This document shows, in pieces, positions 58,208-64,000 of a DNA stretch of 64,000 nucleotides. The translations under genes were made by a program, and so were the position numbers. Position 1 is the stretch's first letter; each line of letters opens with the position of its first letter. Source of the DNA: Pseudomonas sp. Root562. GTDB taxonomy: Bacteria > Pseudomonadota > Gammaproteobacteria > Pseudomonadales > Pseudomonadaceae. The notes beneath the pieces are model-generated. The model made no database searches. It was not told the DNA's origin and saw only the letters and a program-made list of their open reading frames with translations. The stretch covers positions 365,760-429,759 of the forward strand of contig NZ_LMGK01000022.1 in the NCBI RefSeq assembly GCF_001427125.1, in the 5' to 3' direction.

Positions 58208-59104
58208 ATGGAAAGGACTTCGAACCTGCAAAACCGTACGCTGGACAGCAATGCCAGCGGCTGGATCAATGGCCTGATCGGCGTGGTGATTTTCAGCGGC
58301 TCACTGCCGGCAACGCGGGTGGCGGTGCTGGAATTCGATCCGGTGTTCCTCACCGTGGCCCGCGCCACCCTCGCCGCACTTCTGGCGCTGTGCCTGCTGC
58401 TGTTGTTCAAGGAACAACGCCCCGCACGCCATCAGCTGGTGCCGCTGATCATCGTGGCTCTGGGCGTCGTGGTGGGTTTTCCGCTGTTGACCGCGCTGGC
58501 ACTGCAATACGTGACATCGGCACATTCCATTGTGTTTGTCGGCCTGCTGCCTCTCGCCACCGCGGTGTTCGGCGTGTTGCGCGGTGGCGAACGGCCACGG
58601 CCAGTGTTCTGGTTGTTCTCGGTGCTCGGCAGTCTGCTGGTGGTTGGTTTTGCCGCGTCACAAGGCCTGAGCGCTTCACCTCAAGGCGACATCCTGATGT
58701 TGTTGGCGATCCTCGCCTGTGGCCTTGGGTATGCCGAAGGCGCCAAGCTGTCCCGCACGCTGGGTGGTTGGCAGGTGATTTCCTGGGCGCTGGTGCTCGC
58801 ACTGCCGGTCATGGCGGCACTGGCCTGGTGGCGGATGCCGGCGTCGTTCAGCGGCATCAGCACACCGGCCTGGTTCAGCCTGGCTTACGTGTCGCTGTTC
58901 AGCATGCTGATTGGCTTCGTTTTCTGGTATCGCGGCCTCGCCCAGGGCGGGATTGCCGCTGTCGGTCAACTGCAACTGCTGCAGCCGTTCTTTGGCCTGG
59001 CGCTGGCGGCAACCCTGCTGCATGAACACGTCAGCATCGGCATGCTTGGGGTAACGGTCGCGGTGATCCTGTGTGTCGCCGGGGCCAAGAAATTCGCCCG
59101 CTGA
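58208..59104 (+). CDS. DMT-superfamily transporter (EamA)
   Basis: 298 residues with ten membrane segments in two EamA repeats (GLIGVVIFSGSLPATRVAV; GLGYAEGAKLSRTLGGWQVISWA; FWYRGLAQGGIAAVGQLQLLQPF). It likely exports amino acids or metabolites, possibly under the divergent MocR regulator. I start at 58208 (MERTSNLQ), since the earlier GTG at 58196 has no clear ribosome binding site. The LysE-type gene follows 87 bases later. Confidence 0.85.
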   Translation: MERTSNLQNRTLDSNASGWINGLIGVVIFSGSLPATRVAVLEFDPVFLTVARATLAALLALCLLLLFKEQRPARHQLVPLIIVALGVVVGFPLLTALALQYVTSAHSIVFVGLLPLATAVFGVLRGGERPRPVFWLFSVLGSLLVVGFAASQGLSASPQGDILMLLAILACGLGYAEGAKLSRTLGGWQVISWALVLALPVMAALAWWRMPASFSGISTPAWFSLAYVSLFSMLIGFVFWYRGLAQGGIAAVGQLQLLQPFFGLALAATLLHEHVSIGMLGVTVAVILCVAGAKKFAR

Positions 59105-59191
59105 TGTTCGGCCAATTTGCCGGTGACTGTACGGGTCCGAGGTTGCGGCAGCTGTGATAAAAATACCGCTCTCGCAACTGGAACCTGCCCC

Positions 59192-59812
59192 ATGGACCTC
59201 GCCACCCTTAGCCTCTTTCTCCCGGCCTGCTTCGCCCTGAACATGGCGCCCGGCCCGAACAACTTGCTGTCGGTCAGCAATTCGACCCGTTATGGCTACC
59301 GCACCGCTTGCCTGGCCGGGATCGGGCGCTTGCTGGCATTCGCCGCAATGATTGCCCTCGCCTCGGCGGGCCTGGCGGTGGTGTTGCAAACCTCCGAGCT
59401 GTTGTTCTACGGGATCAAGATTCTCGGCGCAGCGTATCTGTTCTATCTCGCCTGGCAGCTGTGGCGAGCAGATCCTGGGGCAGAAAGCCTGGTAACCGGT
59501 GCGCCGGTCGGCATGCTGGCACTGGCACGGCAGGAATTCCTGGTGGCGGCGGGCAACCCCAAAGCGATCCTGATCTTCACGGCATTCCTGCCGCAGTTTG
59601 TCGATTCGACCCGCGCCATCACGCCGCAATTTGCCGTGCTGGGCGCGTTGTTCCTGATGCTCGAATGGGTTGCTATCGCGGCCTATGCCTACATGGGTCT
59701 GCACATGCGCCGCTGGTTTGCCAAACCGTCGGGCAAACGGATGTTCAATCGCTGCTGCGCCGGTCTGTTGTCGGCGGCGGCCTCAGTTTTACTGCTGGCA
59801 CGCCGCACCTGA
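59192..59812 (+). CDS. LysE-family exporter
   Basis: 206 residues, six transmembrane segments. The start MDLATLSLFLPACFALNMAPGPNNLLSVSNSTRYG matches the family, with AGNPKAILIFTAFLPQFVD the conserved second-half block. It is a different subgroup from the exporter at 56108. Cargo unknown. Upstream residues of the longer frame (from 59117) are not family-like. Confidence 0.87.
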   Translation: MDLATLSLFLPACFALNMAPGPNNLLSVSNSTRYGYRTACLAGIGRLLAFAAMIALASAGLAVVLQTSELLFYGIKILGAAYLFYLAWQLWRADPGAESLVTGAPVGMLALARQEFLVAAGNPKAILIFTAFLPQFVDSTRAITPQFAVLGALFLMLEWVAIAAYAYMGLHMRRWFAKPSGKRMFNRCCAGLLSAAASVLLLARRT

Positions 59813-59885
59813 GGAACGGGTGTGCGCGCAATTCTCTGTCGATTTTGCGGTGGAGGCTGTCGATGTCGCGCACTATGCTGGGCTC

Positions 59886-60968
59886 ATGAACCTACAAAGC
59901 ACGCTACTTCCGCCCCATGCCGAGATGGTCCGCGCCATGCTCGAACGCGACACCGCCTACGAGGGGGTGTTCTTTACTGCAGTCAAGACAACCGGGATTT
60001 TCTGTCGCCCCAGTTGCACGGCGCGCAAGCCTAAACCGGAAAACGTCGAGTTTTTCGCCCACGCCGATGAATGTCTGTCGGCGGGCTACCGCGCCTGCCT
60101 GCGGTGCAAGCCGCTGGACGCTGCCGCCATAGCGCCGGACTGGGTGCAGAACCTGCTCAAGTCGGTGGACGCCGATCCCGAGCAGCGCTGGACCGACGCC
60201 CAACTGCTGGCCGAAGGGATCGAGCCGCTGAAGCTGCGTCGCTGGTTCAAACAGCATTTCGGCATGACCTTCCACTCCTGGTTGCGCACCCGGCGCCTGG
60301 GCATGGCATTGGGCGGAATCAAACAAGGTGATTCCATCGACAGTGTGGCGTTCGACTCCGGCTACGAATCCCTGAGCGGCTTTCGCGATGCCTTTCAAAA
60401 GTCGTTTCACATCACCCCGGGACGCGCCGCCAACAGCGAGCCCTTGTTGTTCACACGTCTGACGACCCCGCTGGGGCCGATGATCGCCATGGCCGAACGT
60501 CGTGGCCTGGTTTTGCTGGAGTTTCTCGACCGTCCGGCGCTGACCCGGGAAGTCGAGCAATTGCAGCGCCGTTATGGCTACGCCGTGGCGCCTGGGCACA
60601 ATGGGCATTTGCAGCAGATCGAACAGGAACTGGCGCAGTACTTCGCCGGCCAACTGACGCAATTCAACGTTGCGCTGCACCTGCCCGGGAGCGAGTTCAG
60701 TCGGCAGGTCTGGGCTGAGCTGGCACTCATTCCCTACGGCAAGACCACCACTTACGGCGCCATCGCGGCCAGGCTGGGCAAGCCCGGCGCCAGTCGTGCG
60801 GTCGGCCTGGCCAATGGACAGAACCGTCTTTCGATTGTAGTGCCTTGCCATCGGGTAATCGGGGCTGACGGCTCATTGACCGGCTATGGTGGGGGACAAC
60901 CGCGCAAGGCGTTTTTGCTCAGACTCGAAAGCGCCGCCGACCAGATCACCCGGCAATTGGCTTTCTGA
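59886..60968 (+). CDS. ada: bifunctional Ada: methyltransferase and transcriptional activator
   Basis: 360 residues. N-terminal zinc domain with four cysteines (GIFCRPSCTARKP and YRACLRCKP) accepts methyl from phosphotriesters. A central AraC-type DNA-binding domain (RWFKQHFGMTFHSWLRTRRLG, FDSGYESLSGFRDAFQKSFH) follows. The C-terminal O6-methylguanine transferase has PCHRVIG with the acceptor Cys. The alkA-like gene follows 36 bases later, so the adaptive response to alkylation is encoded here. The start ATG at 59886 is internal to the longer frame. Confidence 0.95.
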   Translation: MNLQSTLLPPHAEMVRAMLERDTAYEGVFFTAVKTTGIFCRPSCTARKPKPENVEFFAHADECLSAGYRACLRCKPLDAAAIAPDWVQNLLKSVDADPEQRWTDAQLLAEGIEPLKLRRWFKQHFGMTFHSWLRTRRLGMALGGIKQGDSIDSVAFDSGYESLSGFRDAFQKSFHITPGRAANSEPLLFTRLTTPLGPMIAMAERRGLVLLEFLDRPALTREVEQLQRRYGYAVAPGHNGHLQQIEQELAQYFAGQLTQFNVALHLPGSEFSRQVWAELALIPYGKTTTYGAIAARLGKPGASRAVGLANGQNRLSIVVPCHRVIGADGSLTGYGGGQPRKAFLLRLESAADQITRQLAF

Positions 60969-61004
60969 TCGCAAGCCGTGTTCGTCAGTACGCAAGGATG
61001 ATTG

Positions 61005-61622
61005 ATGCCCGACCCCTATATGCCCGCCACGCAGTTCCTCGCGTCCATCGACGACGACTGGCGGCGCCATGTCGCCGCCGTCGGCCCGTGCCGGCATCAA
61101 CCCCACGCCGCCCGTGATCCCTACGAATCGCTGGTGCGGGCGATTGCCTACCAGCAACTGCACGCCAGGGCCGGTGATGCGATTGTCGGGCGGTTGCTGG
61201 CGTTGTTTCCCGGGCAGGCATTCCCAAGGCCCGAACAACTGATCGCCACGGATTTTGATCGACTGCGCAGTTGCGGCTTTTCCGCCAGCAAGATCGCGAC
61301 CATCCAGGGCATCGCCCAAGCGGCACTGGATGGCGTGGTGCCGGATTACACCACGGCGCTGGCCATGGATGATGAAGCGTTGATCGAACGCCTGATCACC
61401 CTGCGTGGTGTGGGTCGCTGGACCGTTGAAATGCTGCTGATTTACAGCCTGGATCGACCGGATATCCTGCCGGCTGACGATTTCGGGGTCCGCGAGGGTT
61501 ATCGTCGACTCAAAGGTCTGGACGTACAGCCGACGCGCAAACAGATGATCGAGATCGGACTGGCGTGGAGCCCTTATCGGACGGTCGCTGCGTGGTATTT
61601 GTGGCGGGTGACGGGCAATTAG
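61005..61622 (+). CDS. DNA-3-methyladenine glycosylase II (HhH-GPD)
   Basis: 205 residues. Removes alkylated purines from DNA. The helix-hairpin-helix core LRGVGRWTVEMLLIYSLDRPDILPADDFGV has the catalytic Asp. It lacks the N-terminal extension of E. coli AlkA, so it is a compact type. AAGGA ends six bases before the ATG at 61005. The distance to ada suggests co-transcription. Confidence 0.9.
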   Translation: MPDPYMPATQFLASIDDDWRRHVAAVGPCRHQPHAARDPYESLVRAIAYQQLHARAGDAIVGRLLALFPGQAFPRPEQLIATDFDRLRSCGFSASKIATIQGIAQAALDGVVPDYTTALAMDDEALIERLITLRGVGRWTVEMLLIYSLDRPDILPADDFGVREGYRRLKGLDVQPTRKQMIEIGLAWSPYRTVAAWYLWRVTGN

Positions 61623-61703
61623 AGAAACTGCTCGCGACAGGCGCTACGATTCTGGTACCGGTCTAGTCTCAAGGGATAAACCCATGGCCTGCCGGAGGTC
61701 GCC

Positions 61704-62192
61704 ATGCAACTCGAAGGTTCCTGCCATTGCGGTGCGGTGTCGTTCAGCCTGACCAGCGCCCACCCTTACCCTTATCAACGTTGCTACTGTTCGATCTGCC
61801 GCAAGACCCAGGGCGGTGGCGGCTATTCGATCAATATCGCCGGTGACGCCAACAGCCTGAAAGTGCGCGGGCGCAAGAACATCGCGATTTACCATGCGCT
61901 GCTCAAGGGCGACGGCGAAAAACGGGCGCACCGCAGCACTGCCGAGCGCCATTTTTGTTCGGTTTGCGGCTCAGGATTGTGGCTGTTCAGCCCTGAATGG
62001 CCGGAACTGATTCACCCGTTTGCGTCAGCCATCGACACACCGCTGCCGGTGCCGCCGGTGCATACGCATTTAATGCTCAGTTCAAAAGCGTCCTGGGTCG
62101 AGGCAGAGGTCGAACCGGGTGACAAACAGTTTGATGTTTATCCCGAAGAGTCGATTGCCCAATGGCATGAACGGTTGGGGTTGAGTGGCTGA
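61704..62192 (+). CDS. GFA-family (glutathione-dependent formaldehyde-activating-like) protein
   Basis: 162 residues. The zinc-binding cysteine pattern is visible: GSCHCGAV, RCYCSICRKTQGG and HFCSVCGSGLW. Family members are thought to bind glutathione adducts. It is a standalone gene; context with ada-alkA suggests stress defence but is not proof. Function is not certain. Confidence 0.82.
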   Translation: MQLEGSCHCGAVSFSLTSAHPYPYQRCYCSICRKTQGGGGYSINIAGDANSLKVRGRKNIAIYHALLKGDGEKRAHRSTAERHFCSVCGSGLWLFSPEWPELIHPFASAIDTPLPVPPVHTHLMLSSKASWVEAEVEPGDKQFDVYPEESIAQWHERLGLSG

Positions 62193-62215
62193 GTGTCAGC
62201 GGTGCGATCTTTTGA

Positions 62216-62824
62216 TTATGCGGCTACCGGCACGCCGCTGTGGAACCGGAACTCCACATCCGCCGACTCGATAAGCGCCTGCTCGGCGGCGCGAACCCTG
62301 TCGATCACCTGGGCAATGTCCTTGGCATCCCCGTACTGGTAAGCCAGTTTCAGATATCCCTGGAAGTGCCGGGCTTCGCTTTTGAGCAAGCCGAAATAGA
62401 ACTTGCCCAGTTCTTCGTCCAGATGCGGTACCAATGCCTCGAAACGCTCGCAACTGCGGGCTTCGATGAACGCGCCGACCACCAGCGTATCGACCAGTTT
62501 CACCGGTTCGTGACTGCGCACTACTTTGCGCAGGCCCGACGCGTAACGCCCGGCGGACAGCTGACGCAGTTCGATCTTGCGCTTTTTCATCAAACGCATG
62601 ACTTGCTCGTGATGCACCAGCTCTTCACGGGCCAGACGCGACATCATGTTGATCAGATCGACGTGGGAGTGATATTTGGCTATCAGGCTCAGCGCGGTGC
62701 TGGCAGCCTTGAATTCGCAATTCTTGTGATCGATCAGCAAGGTTTCCTGATCGGCCAGTGCGGCCTGGACCCAGCCGTCAGGGGTGCGACAGCCAAGGAA
62801 CTCGTGAATTTCGGGAAGGATCAT
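62216..62824 (-). CDS. miaE: tRNA-(ms2io6A) hydroxylase MiaE
   Basis: 202 residues, non-haem diiron ferritin-like enzyme that hydroxylates the isopentenyl group at tRNA position 37. The diiron ligands appear in HKNCEFKAASTA (Glu), REELVHHEQVM (E/H/H), GAFIEARSCERFE (E/E) and SEARHFQGYL. Long helices are consistent. I start at 62824 (MILPEIHEFLG); the frame adds three residues. It is divergent from the universal stress gene. Confidence 0.92.
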   Translation of the reverse strand: MILPEIHEFLGCRTPDGWVQAALADQETLLIDHKNCEFKAASTALSLIAKYHSHVDLINMMSRLAREELVHHEQVMRLMKKRKIELRQLSAGRYASGLRKVVRSHEPVKLVDTLVVGAFIEARSCERFEALVPHLDEELGKFYFGLLKSEARHFQGYLKLAYQYGDAKDIAQVIDRVRAAEQALIESADVEFRFHSGVPVAA

Positions 62825-62902
62825 GTGGCCCACGGGATAAAAGGTTCAAAACGAAGGGCGCCGATTATACCGGCCTGTCGGCAGACCACCAGACACCGAC
62901 CG

Positions 62903-62945
62903 TTGATATGCATCAAGTCGCTGAATGCCGGGCAGCAACTATAGT
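62903..62945 (+). promoter_or_regulatory. FNR/Anr-type promoter of the universal stress protein gene
   Basis: Perfect Anr box TTGAT-ATGC-ATCAA at 62903-62916 and a -10 hexamer TATAGT at 62940-62945. With a start near 62951 the box is centred at about -41.5, the class II activator position. The leader to the ATG is about 36 bases. Confidence 0.82.
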
Positions 62946-62986
62946 TGAGCAACGCCATGCTTATTCATTTTCAGGAGATCCCGATC

Positions 62987-63850
62987 ATGCAAGCCATTCG
63001 CAGCATTCTGGTGGTCATCGAGCCCGAACACTCGGAAAGCCTGGCGCTCAAACGAGCCAAGTTGATTGCCGGGGTAACGCAGGCGCATTTGCACTTGTTG
63101 GTGTGCGACCCCAAGCATGATCACAGCGGCATGTTGGGTGTGCTCAAGGCCGCATTGCTGGAGGACGGCTACAGCGTCACCACCGAACAGGCCTGGAATC
63201 AGAGCCTGCACGAAACCATCGTCGATGTGCAGCAGGCCGAAGGTTGTGGCCTGGTGATCAAGCAGCATTTCCCTGACAGCGCACTGAAAAAGGCGCTGCT
63301 GACCCCCGCAGACTGGAAATTGCTGCGCCACTGCCCTACTCCGGTGCTGCTGGTGAAGACTTCAGGCTCGTGGAAGGACAAGGTGATTCTGGCGGCCGTC
63401 GACGTCGGCAACACCGACCCCGAACACCGTCACCTGCACAACACCATCATCGATTACGGCTATGACATCGCCAGCCTGGCCAAAGCGCATCTGCACGTCA
63501 TCAGCGCCCATCCCTCGCCGATGCTGTCGGCGTCCGATCCGACGTTGCAGCTCAGCGAAACCATCGAGGCGCGCTATCGCGAGCAATGCAGGGCGTTCCA
63601 GGCGGAGTTCGACATCGACAACGATCACCTGCACATTGCCGAAGGGCCGGCGGATGTGTTGATTCCGTTCATGGTGCACAAGCTGCAGGCGGCCGTGACG
63701 GTGATTGGCACGGTGGCGCGTACCGGGTTATCGGGGACGCTGATCGGCAATACCGCGGAAGTGGTGCTGGATGCGGTGGAAAGCGATGTACTGGTGCTCA
63801 AGCCTCAAGAGGTCGAGGATCATCTCGAAGAGATCGCAGCAAAGCATTGA
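62987..63850 (+). CDS. tandem universal stress protein (UspE-like)
   Basis: 287 residues with two Usp domains. The N-terminal domain starts MQAIRSILVVIEPEHSES; the C-terminal domain begins VILAAVDVGNTDPEH and ends with the nucleotide-site GTVARTGLSGTLIGNTAEVVL (G-2x-G-9x-G type). AGGAG precedes the ATG at 62987. The promoter carries a perfect Anr box, so it should be induced under low oxygen, as are several P. aeruginosa universal stress genes. Confidence 0.88.
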   Translation: MQAIRSILVVIEPEHSESLALKRAKLIAGVTQAHLHLLVCDPKHDHSGMLGVLKAALLEDGYSVTTEQAWNQSLHETIVDVQQAEGCGLVIKQHFPDSALKKALLTPADWKLLRHCPTPVLLVKTSGSWKDKVILAAVDVGNTDPEHRHLHNTIIDYGYDIASLAKAHLHVISAHPSPMLSASDPTLQLSETIEARYREQCRAFQAEFDIDNDHLHIAEGPADVLIPFMVHKLQAAVTVIGTVARTGLSGTLIGNTAEVVLDAVESDVLVLKPQEVEDHLEEIAAKH

Positions 63851-63873
63851 GAGGTGTCGCGTCGGTTAGATCG

Positions 63874-63903
63874 TCTTCGCGGGCAAGCCTCCCGCCTACA
63901 AAA
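63874..63903. repeat. partial REP arm
   Basis: TCTTCGCGGGCAAGCCTCC then CGCCTACA, a single, slightly degenerate arm after the stress protein gene. Confidence 0.65.
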
Positions 63904-63921
63904 CCTGTAGATACTCTGTTC

Positions 63922-63967
63922 ACGGTCAAGCTTTCGCGAGATGTTTTTCGCTAAAAAGCTTGGCCGT
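63922..63967. repeat. 13-bp inverted repeat near the right edge
   Basis: ACGGTCAAGCTTT (63922-63934) and AAAGCTTGGCCGT (63955-63967) pair with one G-T mismatch around a 20-base loop. It could be a terminator-like hairpin of the stress gene or a site for the next gene outside the window. Confidence 0.6.
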
Positions 63968-64000
63968 ATTAAATTCTTCTCCGGAACGCATGCACGCCCA

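Overview
The window is chromosomal DNA of a Pseudomonas, most likely of the P. fluorescens group. The evidence is the high GC content, the dense coding, the many REP-type palindromes between genes (three or more families), and several gene orders typical of the genus: nadK-metallophosphatase-glpG, yeaC-DUF2797-pepN, ppyR-nnrS, and yejA-yejA-yejB-yejE-yejF-fabI. I count 60 protein genes, including small ones. There are no rRNA or tRNA genes, no CRISPR array, no insertion sequence and no prophage. One gene (an AA10 polysaccharide monooxygenase) is cut by the left edge.

Layout, left to right. 1-379: start of an LPMO gene. 730-6205: sbcD-sbcC-GST operon for double-strand-end processing. 6311-7406: a run of four small minus-strand genes with secreted or membrane features and no known function. 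7562-9020: periplasmic lactonase with a small acidic protein. 9193-16098: a non-phosphorylative sugar-acid catabolic cluster (ketoglutarate semialdehyde dehydrogenase, AraD1-type dehydratase, MFS importer, IlvD/Edd sugar-acid dehydratase, FadR-type regulator) with paired operators in the divergent promoter. 16270-19735: RND exporter with a YCF48 protein. 19736-20478: gene-free repeat region. 20479-26993: pepN, DUF2797, yeaC, glpG, metallophosphatase, nadK. 27112-30852: DUF1853, arsB, arsR, an FMN reductase and a small protein. 30940-34683: LysR regulator, acetyltransferase, lysine decarboxylase ldcA. 34938-39568: dnaQ-rnhA-yafS facing gloB-mltD, the same neighbourhood as in Escherichia coli. 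39883-48079: oligopeptide ABC importer with two tandem binding proteins, then fabI. 48298-54471: VOC protein, degenerate GGDEF protein, periplasmic molybdenum hydroxylase with its cytochrome, nnrS and ppyR. 54737-63850: VOC protein, AraC regulator, LysE exporters, MocR regulator facing a DMT exporter, ada and alkA repair genes, GFA protein, miaE, and a tandem universal stress protein.

The strongest regulatory signals read directly from sequence are: three GTC-N5-GAC sites plus a near-consensus sigma-54 promoter in front of ppyR-nnrS, which is the arrangement of a nitric-oxide-responsive NorR/FhpR promoter; a perfect FNR/Anr box (TTGAT-N4-ATCAA) about 41-42 bases upstream of the predicted start of transcription of the universal stress gene; a near-perfect palindrome repeated twice between the MFS importer and the sugar-acid dehydratase; and hairpins that overlap the ribosome binding sites of ldcA and arsR. 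The most unusual protein is a GGDEF protein that has lost its active-site motif but keeps an RxxD inhibitory-site motif, so it looks like a cyclic-di-GMP receptor rather than a synthase. Nothing here is clearly a wholly new system; the best candidates for new biology are the small-peptide cluster at 6311-7406 and the NO-type control of ppyR-nnrS.
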